The notes under the pieces were generated by a model that had not been told where the DNA came from, made no database searches, and saw only the letters and a program-made list of their open reading frames with translations. From positions 1,288,908,792-1,288,972,791 of the forward strand of contig OX336389.2 of the NCBI GenBank assembly GCA_946902985.2: a stretch of 64,000 bases of DNA, written 5' to 3'. The DNA is from Meconema thalassinum (Eukaryota; Arthropoda; Insecta; Orthoptera; Tettigoniidae). Each line of letters starts with the position of its first letter. The stretch's first letter is position 1. Of this stretch, positions 23,045-33,025 are shown one piece after another. A program made the translations under genes and the position numbers.

Positions 23045-23517
23045 TACTATAGGTCTATCAACTTTCATACTACCAAAATCAACCCGCTAGAGGTCTTTCT
23101 TCCTTCATAAAGTTTATCAATCTAACAACTAAACATTTCAACTCAAAATTTATTATTGTTATTACTAAGCTGAAGCTATTGCAACGCCTGCCATGGCGCG
23201 CGCTACTTATTAAAGCCAGAACACCAGGCAAACAGAGCTTAAACTGCTATGACAACTGTTTATTCCCCGAAACCTAGCAAATAACTAAATCTTTTTTGAT
23301 ACAAACTTATTCCATAACAACAATTTATACACGCGGCGGAAAACTTTATTATTATGTTAACGTAATAATATTATATTTACAATAAAATCAACATTTATCC
23401 CGTAAAATAAAATACACCAGGCAGAGTAGCGCATTGTCACAGAGATGCCTGGTCCCCAAACGCTGCTGGCCTGCTCGCTTCGCTCGCAGCCAGCGGCTTC
23501 AAGACAGATTAGCAGCA

Positions 23518-23736
23518 GCATGGTTGAAACACGCTTAAAAACGGGCACTTTTTGTGTTCCAACTGCGATAAAAAACAATATTAAAATATAAATTAAAAAT
23601 TCCAAACCTACACCTGCATGAACTAACGTAAAATAGAATGACGAAAATGATGATGTTATCGGATTTTATGTAGGTCTATTGGTTACTTCACAAACAACCT
23701 TCAAACTCGAGTGCACATAATATTTTGGTCGACAGT
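23518..23736 (-). repeat. Inverted repeat, right arm
   Basis: Partner of 19695-19904 in reverse orientation. Similarity stops abruptly after the AACCATGC segment on one side. Confidence 0.85.
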
Positions 23737-23902
23737 AGTCAGATATTATTGCACATAATAATGTTCGAGAATCTTCATTCCATTATATTAGGGCAAGAAT
23801 TCTGAAGTGTATATACCTAACAAAGTTATAGCACTTGTAAACCATTAACTGTCTCCTGAACAATCACGAATTTTGAGTTGTGACACCCTTGTCGCAAATG
23901 AG

Positions 23903-24743
23903 TGAATGGATTTATATTTTTAGTGGGGAATCTTAGACTTGTGCTTTGCTACTGGTGGAATGTTCAAGACTGAAGACTATAGTATTCACAGTCTTCAGAA
24001 GGAAGATTTAAAGAAGAAATACACATTATTTAAGGAAATACTAACTAGAGCAAGAGCAACCCCCCCAAGATTGGCGCAGCCCCTTGTTGTTGACTACTTC
24101 ACATAGTTGTACATTGTTATTGGAAGAATAGAACAGTGTTTCAACCACAAAACTATAACCATGATGAAACAGAAAATCTGCACAATTTCTTTAAAATAAT
24201 AAAATTGCATTCTCTGGTGCAACACTAGTCTCTTATACTTGACCTACAAAATATGCTAGCATTTTCATGGCACTTAAAGGCTGGTGCAAAGTTGTCATTT
24301 TGTCCTCAAAACTTTGCTCAAATTGCATATGTTTTTCAAACAAATATGAAGAAGCAACAGCTATTATAAAGTGGTTGTATTGTTTGAAGATGCCATTTCC
24401 TAGGCACTTCACTTTTAATTCACATCACCACTGATAAGTTAAATAATGAGAGTTTGGATTTTGCTTGGAAGTCCGGTGATACCATGCTGGTCAGGTATCT
24501 AGTAAAAGAAACGCTATGTGCTCGAGTGGTATACTTGAATCCAAGTTTCGAACTGTAAGGTTTCGTAATACATAACAAGTCATTAAAACCACTATATTCG
24601 CATTTCTTGTTGACCTTTGTTGGCTTAAATACAGTACCAGTTTTCTGAAAAATCAGGATTGCTCAGGATTGCTTTGTTTGGTCCTCCTCTTATTTTTGAC
24701 GGTGATGATAATCTTATATAGTTACTTGCTTGTCTTCTTACAG
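23903..24743. other. Intronic sequence, nothing recognised
   Basis: AT-rich sequence without coding motifs. It ends in the acceptor cttacag of the next ATPAF1 exon. Confidence 0.4.
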
Positions 24744-24806
24744 ACCCTGGATAGCATCATGAAACTTGATCTTGTTGAAGAAAAGAGTGGTGAAGAAATA
24801 AAACAG
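24744..24806 (+). CDS. ATPAF1: ATPAF1 exon
   Basis: Twenty-one codons, TLDSIMKLDLVEEKSGEEIK plus Q, lie between cttacag and gtatgt and join the previous exon in phase 0. This is the conserved start of the ATP11 domain (family pattern L-x-S-I-[ML]-x-x-[DE]-L-[VL], then GEEI). Confidence 0.9.
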
Positions 24807-24939
24807 GTATGTAGACTATACCATGTACTAGATCAAGTTACATTATTATAGCCACCTCTTACATTTGATGTTGACAGCGCATGGCCTGTGAATTATGTCA
24901 CGTGTCGTGAGCTTGGTGGGTATATAAGGTGTGTGAAAG

Positions 24940-25500
24940 GCTATTAGCTGTTTTGGGTAAAAGGACCAATTTGTCCGATGATTATCAACTTTTGGGCCAA
25001 GGGTAGCAGTATTTCTGAAACTATGCAGTTTGTGAACCTTTAGCATGCTGCTATGGTGAATATGTATTGTGAGTGGATAAATGGTACCATTCAGAGCACC
25101 ACATGCCTTTGTAGAGGGATGAACATAGACTACAGTGGAGCAGCTCACCATCAAAATGAACTGGGGGCTACCAGACAGTTCCAATTTTCTTAATAATTCA
25201 TTCATCTTAAACCTACCGAGTAGGGGTCTTTGAAGCAAACCGATGGTCTGCACCTACGCTAACAAAGATGAAAAAGTTTCATTTTGCACAGCAGTGTTGG
25301 AATTGAACCTCCACTGATCGATGCAACTTACTTTCTCAGATGAGTTGTGTTTTACGGTTCATTGAACAGATGAAAGTTTTATCAGGTGAGAAACATCAGA
25401 ACATCCTGCAACCATTGCTAGCTGGTGGCGGCAGCGTACTGGTCTGGGGAATTTTTTTGTTGGATCATTTGAGCCCACTCATCCATGTGGAAGCCCCTCT
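24940..25500 (+). pseudogene. Tc1-type transposase relic
   Basis: HTH-like segment SSISETMQFVNL with NMYCEWINGTIQSTT (about 24995-25105), then TFSDELCFTVH around the first catalytic Asp (25330-25360), and GGSVLVWGIF with LSPLIHVEAPLDQ (25428-25510). Frames change repeatedly. The far end is cut by a hAT terminus at 25505. Confidence 0.6.
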
Positions 25501-25504
25501 AGAC

Positions 25505-25681
25505 CAGTGTTTCACAACCATTTGAAGTTCGTGGCACCCTTGGGAATAACTTAAAATACTTGGGGCACCCTACCTTGAATTAAAAATAAAATGGAAGTAT
25601 ATGTTCATTTATTCAGCTAAGAGGACCACCTCAAATTTCTATGGAGCTGTTGAAGATGTCTACATTTCAAATTCTTAAATT
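25505..25681 (+). mobile_element. hAT terminus fragment
   Basis: CAGTGTTTCACAACC followed by GTGGCACCCTTGGG and TTGGGGCACCCTACC is a typical end of hAT elements. It directly interrupts the Tc1 relic. Candidate target site ctctagac (25497-25504); no second copy or right end was found. Confidence 0.5.
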
Positions 25682-26497
25682 GTATTTACCGAGAAACCGA
25701 TAGCAACTTTGGCTTTTTAAATAGGACTAAAGTAATTTCACCCACTAGAACAACTAAGAATCAAGTGGGGAGTTCAGTGATGTGCTTATTTTGGAAATTC
25801 GACGAGTACTTTTTGACATATTAAAGTTTTCCATATGTGTAGGCATTAGACAGAAAGTGATACGCCAGCCGCTGGAATGTCGAGTGCATGATTCTCTTGC
25901 GTTATCCACTCCTTGTTGACATAAATTTATTCCATTCATTGCATACTGTGAAGTGTACATTTTCAAAATCCAGTCTCTTAAGTACGTGTGTATTTCTTCC
26001 TCTCCACCTCGTCCTGAATCCTAGCAAAAATATCTGAAGCTACCTCAATGCTTAGGATAAATAAGTCCGGAAATTTTTCAGTACTGGCCTGCGACGGTGA
26101 CTTAATGTACATATTAAAATCAGAAATGCAACAAAACTTGCCCATTAAGTTTATTGCGAACATCTCGCCTAATGTTAATTCTTACGAGTCTGGTTAACCA
26201 TCATACATTTTGAAAATGCACACATCACAATATGCTATGAATGGAATAAATTTGGTATGTCAACAAGGAGTGGATCACGCAAGAGTATCATGCACTCAAC
26301 ATTCCAGCGCCTGGCGCATCACTATCTGTCTAATGTCAACACTTATGGAGACTTTAAATATCTCAAAAAGTACTCATCGGATTTGCAAAATAAGCACATC
26401 ACTGAACTCGCCACTCGATTCTTAGTCGTTCTAGTGGATGAAATTACTATAGTCCTATTTAAAAAACCAAAGTTTCTACCGGTTTCTCGGTAAATAC
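25682..26497. repeat. Large foldback: two 290-bp inverted arms
   Basis: Left arm 25682-25969 and right arm 26207-26497 are inverted copies, roughly 85% identical by eye, around a 237-bp spacer. Both arms contain a 70-71 residue frame starting MKMYTSQYAMNGIN or MKMHTSQYAMNGIN, which may be only a by-product. It could be the interior of the hAT whose end lies at 25505. Confidence 0.8.
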
Positions 26498-26509
26498 GTA
26501 TGTGCTGGG

Positions 26510-26965
26510 GACGATATGCTCTCTCAGAGTAAAACCCGAAATGCAAGTGTTACTTTCTACAGCACTTTACGAGTACGAGATTGGAATGGCAATCTACAGA
26601 TTTGTCAAGCATTGTTGGACTCGTGCAGTCAGGTGAACTTCATTACAGGGGCGTGGTGGCTCAGCGGTCTAGCTGTATGCCTCTCACCAAGGCGGTCCGG
26701 GTTCGATTCCCGGTCAATGCATGTGAGATTTTCGAAGTGAAATGCCATGTCCTGTGGTTCGGATTCCACGTAAAAAGGAGGTCCCGTGGCTCATGATCTC
26801 GAGATTAACGGTCACGTTAAACTACAAGCTTGCTTGAACTTCATTACGACAGCATGTGTCGAACGTCTGAGACTAAAGAGATAACAAAATAGGATTCCTA
26901 TTCAGGGTATTAGCAATCTTGGGAATCAAAACACAATGCGACTGTTGAGCAGTACGTGTTAGCGC
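26510..26965 (+). pseudogene. Bel/Pao protease relic, split by a SINE
   Basis: VRDWNGNLQICQALLDSCSQ, then VNFIT, is the retropepsin-like active-site region of Bel/Pao elements (LLDS-x-SQ-x-NFIT pattern; one Cys stands where Gly is usual). The frame shifts once upstream near 26570. After the SINE it resumes with TACVERLRLKR and RIPIQGISNLGNQN. No polymerase follows. Confidence 0.65.
26647..26834 (+). mobile_element. tRNA-derived SINE, copy 2 (best preserved)
   Basis: Head GTGGTGGCTCAGCGGTCTAG (A box) and GGTTCGATTCC (B box), body ATGCATGTGAGATTTTCG to AAACTACAAGCTTGC. Perfect 13-bp target duplications tgaacttcattac at 26634-26646 and 26835-26847. The B box is intact, so this copy best represents the family. 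Confidence 0.92.
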
Positions 26966-27009
26966 TGTTTCATTGTGTGGTGCCAACATTACTAGATGGG
27001 TTCCACCGT

Positions 27010-27870
27010 GGCGAAGAAACGTGTGGTGCTTTAATCCACATGTGTAGCAGGTTCCAGATGAACACTGGCTGATCTTAAACAGCTAGAACGAAGTCTCATT
27101 TGGTTTACAAATTCAGTGAGTTATTGGACAGTACCGCTACCAAAGTCAGTGCATATGAACAACAGAAGCATTCCACTACAAAATTTACATTCTTAGTGGA
27201 CACACACGACTATCGGGATTTAAGGATTTTGATCCAGAATTATGTTGCATGTGGTTATTATGGTTTGGTTTAGAAGATTGGCTCCGATTTAATTAGTTCC
27301 AATGCTTGACAACAATTTTCCAAATAACTGCAAAATTCTTATAATTTCACAAACTGCGGATTGGAAGAATCTAGTTCCCACTGTTCCCTAGTGCCTTCAT
27401 CCAACTTCTCAGGAATTAATTGAGAAAAGAACTTCATAAAGTGAGATTTCGATATCCAGGGCAAGTATGGCAAGTATGCTATTGACGTGGTCTACTATTG
27501 CTCGTAGGTCTGAATGTGATTCTTTGTTAACTGTTGGAAGATTAAGCAGGTTCTTTACATTAGCAGTGGCAATTAATTTCTTGTTTTATCTCTTTAGTGG
27601 CAGTGAACCAAGCAATTCTGAAATTTGAGCTCGTAACTGGGAGATTCTGAATGAGCAACTAAGCCTTGCCTGCAAATGAGGACAGAAGATAGTAACAGCG
27701 CGGTAGGCCTATGTCATCCAGTTGCTTGTCAATAACCAGACTTGTGAAAGTATCACAAAAGTGGCAAAATTCTATAATATTTCCTCCCGAACGTTGGCAG
27801 GTTGCTTGCAGGCCATTACCTAGTGTCAGTCTGAGATAGTTAATGATTCCTGCTGGAGCTGTCGTGACAT
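27010..27870 (-). pseudogene. Bel/Pao gag relic (DUF1759-like)
   Basis: On the minus strand, in changing frames: IIEFCHFCDTFTSLV (about 27790), RCYYLLSSFAGKA, LLIQNLPVTSSNFRIAWF (about 27640), NVKNLLNLPTVNKESHSDLR and AIVDHVNSILAILALDIEI (27560-27450), then CYTCGLKHHTFLRH (about 27050), the zinc-knuckle-like end of Bel/Pao gag. It points opposite to the protease relic next to it, so the locus is rearranged. Confidence 0.6.
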
Positions 27871-28458
27871 GTATTTATCAGTTGGAGGTGACATATTAAA
27901 ATAACAAGAGATTACTGGTAGTGATAGGTGGGTACAACGGCAGGTTGCCTTTGATGAAGATATATAGGTCTAAGTGATAGTCATATTGGGTGAAGCTATG
28001 CTAATGAAATGGTTGGCAGGGATTTGAAGGAGTAACATATGACTAAACGTTTTAGCTGCAAAGGGTAAGAAAAGCAGAATTGGCATGGGAGATATAGAAT
28101 ATAAGACATAGAATCTAACGGGGCTGCAATGGTAGCTGTAAACAGGGGATCTTTGCAGACAGTGTCTGTATTAAAATGCATATTTCTTTAGGTATAGCTA
28201 GCGAGTGAAGAGAACCTCCCTGTGAGCAGAGAAGGTTGGACGTGAGAGGATATGCACTTGCCTTCTCTGAACTAGGAGGCCTGCTGTCTAGGGACATTCT
28301 CTTCACTCGTTAGATACAAGGAATTACACTTTTAACTGATTAAAAATATTGCACCCTTTGTTGCCACATTGGAACAAATAAGCATTAAACAGTCAATATG
28401 TGTTTTGAATAATTATAATAAATTTAAGTCTCACACCTTTTATTTTCAATATTTACAG
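27871..28458. other. Intronic sequence with a small hairpin
   Basis: An inverted repeat of about 25 bp (AACGAGTGAAGAGAA core; 28196-28225 against 28288-28315) suggests a small foldback. Nothing else is recognised before the next exon acceptor (atttacag). Confidence 0.4.
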
Positions 28459-28557
28459 ATATGGGAAAGTTATCACAGGCAGAAGGATGGAATAGCAGCC
28501 ACAATTCCATGTGATCTTTATGATCTGATGTTTAAAAATGGGAAAAAGTATCCATTG
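28459..28557 (+). CDS. ATPAF1: ATPAF1 exon
   Basis: Thirty-three codons from IWESYHRQKDGIAATIPCDL to GKKYPL, between atttacag and gtaagt, phase 0. It matches the ATP11 segment IW-x-x-Y-H/F-x-x-K-D with A-x-IP-x-x-x-Y/F-D. Confidence 0.92.
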
Positions 28558-28736
28558 GTAAGTGACTTTCTCCAGACCTTTAAAGGACATTGATTGAATG
28601 GCATAGTATGATATCAGAATTAATCTTTAAATAGAGCAGTGTTAGTTTAATAGATCAGCCCTGAAGATAACAAATAATGTAATTTAATTTTCTCTGTGTT
28701 AAAAATCTAATAATAATGATTCTTCTGTTTAAACAG

Positions 28737-28832
28737 TTTGTGTTTCCACTTCCACGAGGTGAAGGCTATGAATTTTTCTTGTGCCAAGTTGCTGATCATG
28801 CAGTTCATTTTACATCTCTTATTAACTATCAG
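28737..28832 (+). CDS. ATPAF1: ATPAF1 exon
   Basis: Thirty-two codons, [20 protein letters not shown] to LINYQ, bounded by aaacag and gtgagt. It carries the ATP11 signature PLPR-x-GYEFF and the H-FTSLI-Y strand. Only 179 bp separate it from the previous exon, the one intron here free of transposons. Confidence 0.93.
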
Positions 28833-29317
28833 GTGAGTTGTAGTGTAGTGATCAATGTAGTGATCACAAAGAAACATAATAACATGAACATGTACATTTA
28901 CCTATATAAACAATCATTGGACAGAAAAATAACAATATAAATACTTAAAAAAGACAAACATATTGACCAGCAGGTCAGGGATGGGGGAGATAAAAGGAAA
29001 AATGAGGACAAACTCAAAGGTGGGCATTCATGCCATTAATCCAATCAATTGCACTTCAGTGCCATAGCTCATGAGAACCTGCCAGTCTCAACAGGAGGGC
29101 GAACAGCACCCAGTTCTTCTGTCGTTCAAAATAGTGCATAGTGTAAGCATTCTTCAAAGAAAACTGTCTTGAATTAGAAGTGAAAATCAAGCAAAGACAG
29201 AAAAAGAAGACGAGAAGGTAAAAACACACTGGACAAACACAGATGGAGAAAAGAATCATATCAAGTTATATAATGGAAAATACGAGGTGGGCATTCATAT
29301 ACTGGGATGAGGGGCTA
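28833..29317. other. Intronic sequence, nothing recognised
   Basis: The only pattern seen is the short recurrence GGTGGGCATTCAT at about 29021 and 29286. Confidence 0.35.
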
Positions 29318-29719
29318 AACCAATCAGGTATGGTGAAACCGATCTTCGTTAAGATTTTTAAAATTTCGCACCCCACCATCTAATACAAATCGTGGGAAAG
29401 CTTTCATTAATATATTTCTGGCGCGCCAAGTCAGGTCAACAATGCTTGGGCAACAACTCTATTCCGATAACAAGTCGTAAGCTGACAGAAGCATTATTAC
29501 CGTAATTATTATTAAGGCGATATCACTTAAACAGTGACACCCGCTAAAGAAACGTCTCGTCCTCTTAATGAAGTGTGCAAAGATTGTTTTGGATTATCAG
29601 TATTCGTAAGTAGAAGCCTTTTAACAGGAGTTATGAAGAATTTATATCTAAATTCTTAATATCTGGAAAGTTACAGAAGTAAAAATGCCATTACTTCATT
29701 TTGTAGGGTAAAACCGACT

Positions 29720-32035
29720 ATGCCGCGAGTGTACAAGAAGAAGTTGGGTTCGGGTGGAAAGAAGAGGTGCAACCCAATTTATCTTGAAAATGCTGTCCGT
29801 GAAGTGAAATCAGGCATGTGCAGCATGGGGGCAGCCTCCGAGAGATATGCTGTACCATACAAAACTCTAAATGACACATTACACGAGAGACACAAGCACA
29901 AAATAGGAAGGCAGCCAGTATTATCACAAGATGAAGAAAAACATTTGGTGGAGTGTTTAGTGCAGTGCGCTACCTGGGGTTTCCCATTTACGAATAGAGA
30001 CATTTCGGGCTTGGTTCAAGATTATTTAAACCTCTTGGGGAAAGTTGAGCCACGGTTCAAAGATATCCGTCCAGGGCCAGAGTGGCTGATAAAGTTTCTC
30101 AGCCAGCATCAAGAACTATCTGTGAGACTGGGACAAAATGTCAAGGAGAGCCGAGCTACTGTGACGCGTGACACGATCAGAGTGTATTTTAGAAACCTAC
30201 CTGTTTCAATTGGAGGCGACCCACCATTGAATAGTGTGTACTATGATGAAACTAATTTTACTGATGATCCGGGTCAGGTCAAGGTGATAGTCAAGCATGG
30301 TGTCAAACATGCAGAAAGGATAATGGACACGTCCAAATCCAGTGTTAGTGTAATGGTTGCATGTGCTGCAGATGGAACAGTGCTGCCACCTCACACTGTA
30401 TACAAGTCCAAGCATTTGTATCCTACGTGGACTGAAGGAGATCTGACAGGAGCTGGATTCAACTGAAATTCCAGTGGGTGGTTCGATCTTGCCATTTTTT
30501 GAGGAGTGGGTTATGACCAGTTTGCTTCCCTACATGAATAAACTCAAAGGAAAGAAGGTTATGATTGGAGATAACCTGTCGCGTCATCTTTCTTTTAAAT
30601 GTGATAAGACTGTGTCAGGAGCACGATATTAGGTTTATTTTGCTACCACCAAATTCAACTCACTTGTGTCAGCCCCTTGCATTGGCGTTTTTACTACCCC
30701 TTGAAATCATCATGGAGACAAGTACTCGAAGAGTGGTAAAAATGTAACCATGGCATCCTGCCTAAGGCCGTATTTCCACGACTCCTGAAATCAGCCTTCG
30801 AAAAGGTTGACCTATCGTCTTCCGCTAATGTCGTCAGTGGGTTTCGAAAAGCTAGAATCGTGCAACTAAACCCTCATCAGGTTTGGAACAGACTCCAAAA
30901 AGTGATGTGAATGCCAATAAATGGTGTCCACAGACAGGAAAAGTCAGGAATTTTGTTTTTGGTCAGGAAAAGTCAGGAAAAAGTGTGAAAAAATGGCGTG
31001 AGTCAGGAAAAAATGGCGAAAAGTATTAAAAAGTCAGGAATTTTATATTAACCCTACTGTATTTTGTGTTTTACAGCCATATTTTGATGTTACTAGTTCA
31101 ACTAATCTCTGAAGATAAAAAGCAATAACTCGCTGGACATTATAGTAAGTTTCCATTTTTAGTGTACGTCATAGTAAAAACCTCTTTACGTATTTTTTGT
31201 ACGCTTTTTTGGCGTTGGCATAGGGATGTGGCAACTCCATCACTATAGTTTAGGTTTATGTATTATTTCATTATAATTTACTTTATTTTGTATTTTAAAT
31301 GAATAAAGAGGCGAGCGTTGGGCAGCTATGGGGATGGTGGAGGCTGCAAATAAGAGATATATATTTGCTCAATAAACCTTTTTTCCGATGTTACGATGAC
31401 TTCGCGAGCCAGGAATTTTGTTGATAAATGGTCAGGAAAAGTCAGGAAATTTGACATTGAAAATTCTGTGGACAGAGACAGCCTGGACTGCTTCAATTTT
31501 AGATCATCTCAAGAAGGCACGATTCCGTAAACCAACAGCAAGTGTTGTGCGGTGGAGAGGGAAGTGGCTGAACGTACCCCCAGGAAGAAGTGTTGAAGTG
31601 AAAGACATTCAGCCAGACGAAGAAGGAGATGAAAATCATGGCGAGGAAGATGGCGGCGATATGAGCGAGCGAGACTGCATCCTGGATGAACGTTACGATG
31701 TATTGGTTGCAGTTCCCGAGTGTCCTCCACAGGAAGAAATTGAAGTGAACGACTTCGTGCTTGTTCATTTTCCAACAAACAAATGGCCACGATATTACGG
31801 TATATTGGCAGAGTTGAGACGAAGATTAGTGGACAGAACTATGAAGTGAGCTTCATGAGGAAGAAACTCAATTCGAAGGACAATAATTGCCTTTTTTTCC
31901 CCACTGTTCGTGATGTGCAAAGAATAACAACAGGTCAAATTGTTAAGAAATTGATGGGTAGGGATATTAGGCGTAGGGATATTAGGCGTGGAAGGTATAT
32001 TTTCACTGGTGTTAATGACTTTCAAGTTGAGTAGA
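29720..32035 (+). pseudogene. pogo-like transposase, split by an insertion
   Basis: The N-terminus MPRVYKKKLGSGGKKR leads to a psq-type HTH (YLENAVREVKSGMCSMGAAS, then YAVPYKTLNDTL), a middle region (WGFPFTNRDISGLVQDYLN, RPGPEWLIKFL), and a DDE core. That core has VYYDETNFTDDPG (first Asp), MIGDNLSRHLS (second Asp) and FILLPPNSTHLCQPLA, where the final acidic residue is replaced or frame-shifted. The first open frame ends at 30464; frameshifts follow. After the insertion at 30925-31474 comes DSLDCFNF and a C-terminal NDFVLVHFPTNKWPRYYGI domain with YEVSFMRKK (31740-32035), the extension often seen on insect pogo-like proteins. Not functional. Confidence 0.75.
30925..31474. mobile_element. Small non-autonomous element inside the pogo gene
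   Basis: The perfect 10-bp inverted ends TGTCCACAGA (30925-30934) and TCTGTGGACA (31465-31474) enclose 550 bp. Next to both ends are short direct repeats (GTCAGGAAAAGTCAGGAA and variants). The layout resembles the element at 12241-14659 (GGTGTCTACC ends with GTAACGAAA units) although the repeat units differ. It interrupts the pogo frame between its catalytic and C-terminal parts. Confidence 0.7.
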
Positions 32036-32093
32036 GGAAAGTTTCAATGCTCTTGAACTCTCAAAAATTCTAGTTAGTTGAAACTATAGATCC

Positions 32094-32242
32094 ATAAAAG
32101 GGCACAATCATTCCTAACATGGTGGCATTAAGAAAGACCATGGCCAAAATAGCAAAACAGCTCAGAGAACAAGAGATTTCCACAAGTGGAATACCTCGGG
32201 AGCGTGGAATACTCCGAAACACCCAGCGATGGTCTTCTTAAT
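32094..32242 (+). repeat. 149-bp direct repeat, copy 1
   Basis: ATAAAAGGGCACAATCATTC through GGTCTTCTTAAT is repeated at 32877-33025 with one base different (ACATGG versus ACAAGG). Both copies have an open frame with KVALRKTMAKIAKQLREQ-like coding; function unknown. Confidence 0.9.
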
Positions 32243-32423
32243 TCATTCATTCATTGTTGTTCATTATGTATTTTAGTATGAATTTATGGTCTCTAATACA
32301 CGTTTCTTTATAATACTGTATCCCTATATTATTTTAGTATAGTTTTGCTGTCTAATTTGTAAAACAACATGCCCATTAATTGTAAATTAAGACATTTGCT
32401 TATAAATAAAAATAGTTATGTAC

Positions 32424-32426
32424 CAT

Positions 32427-32457
<31 letters not shown>

Positions 32458-32469
32458 CAAAAAAAAAAA
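32424..32469. repeat. (TTTA)n microsatellite plus poly-A
   Basis: About eight ATTT units followed by ten A residues. Confidence 0.95.
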
Positions 32470-32876
32470 TTATTATCCTTTACAGGAGGTGTTCAAATTA
32501 ACACAAACTGATCGGATTTGGAATGAGCACGGAAAAAAACGTTTTAAAGTAAATATTCCTGAATGATCGGTTTTACCCCACATTGAGGGGTATAACCGGG
32601 CTAAGTTTAAAATTCGATAATTAGCGGAGTTAAAAACTTAAATGCTGTTGGGAAAATGTCAGTTATAATAAATATAAATTTTCAGGAAATTCAATGACAA
32701 TTTAAATGGGAAAATCCACTACAACTTCCAGAAATTGATCGCTTTTACCCCGTTTCCTGGTACTGTACCTGTATTTACCTACCATTACCTGTTGCATCCC
32801 ACGAAGACAGCAGGATCGTAGAACCTGAAAATCCCCGGCTAGAAAAACCCCCAGGTCCTACCAACAAGTGAATGGG

Positions 32877-33025
32877 ATAAAAGGGCACAATCATTCCTAA
32901 CAAGGTGGCATTAAGAAAGACCATGGCCAAAATAGCAAAACAGCTCAGAGAACAAGAGATTTCCACAAGTGGAATACCTCGGGAGCGTGGAATACTCCGA
33001 AACACCCAGCGATGGTCTTCTTAAT
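32877..33025 (+). repeat. 149-bp direct repeat, copy 2
   Basis: Nearly identical to 32094-32242. A 634-bp interval separates the copies. The ends are not TG...CA, and no primer-binding site follows copy 1, so an LTR pair is unlikely. Confidence 0.9.

Larger units (their letters stand above)
15560..23902 (+). mobile_element. Possible large transposon of an unclassified DDE family
   Basis: Short inverted termini face each other. CTCATTTG plus GGGTGTCACAACTCAAAAT lies at 15560-15592, and its reverse complement with a 6-bp diverged middle lies at 23870-23902. Between them are a decayed transposase (16623-19424) and several nested elements. No target duplication was recognised. Alternatively the two ends may belong to two separate copies in opposite orientation, since a 210-bp inverted repeat (19695-19904 and 23518-23736) also lies inside. 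Confidence 0.4.
29318..32775 (+). mobile_element. pogo-like DNA transposon, approximate limits
   Basis: Inner extent is set by the transposase (29720-32035). The outer limits are tentative: CAGGTATGGTGAAACCGATC near 29326 and, on the reverse strand near 32772, CAGGAAACGGGGTAAAAGCG with GATCAATT resemble each other as diverged inverted ends. A small element (30925-31474) and a 149-bp duplication (32094, 32877) disturb the 3' half. Confidence 0.45.

Noticed and set aside
24846..25253. 135-residue minus-strand frame as a gene
   Set aside because: It is antisense to a recognisable Tc1 transposase relic.
25754..26425. Paired 70-residue frames starting MKMYTSQYAMNG and MKMHTSQYAMNG as a duplicated gene
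   Set aside because: They occupy inverted foldback arms; differences between them look random rather than selected, and no domain is visible.
26647..26720. Functional tRNA gene
   Set aside because: It has A and B boxes, but it is the head of a SINE with target duplications and three sister copies; no convincing cloverleaf with paired acceptor stem was found.
32094..33025. Short LTR pair of a miniature retrotransposon
   Set aside because: Repeat ends are not TG...CA, no primer-binding site or polypurine tract flanks the interval, and no target duplication was found.
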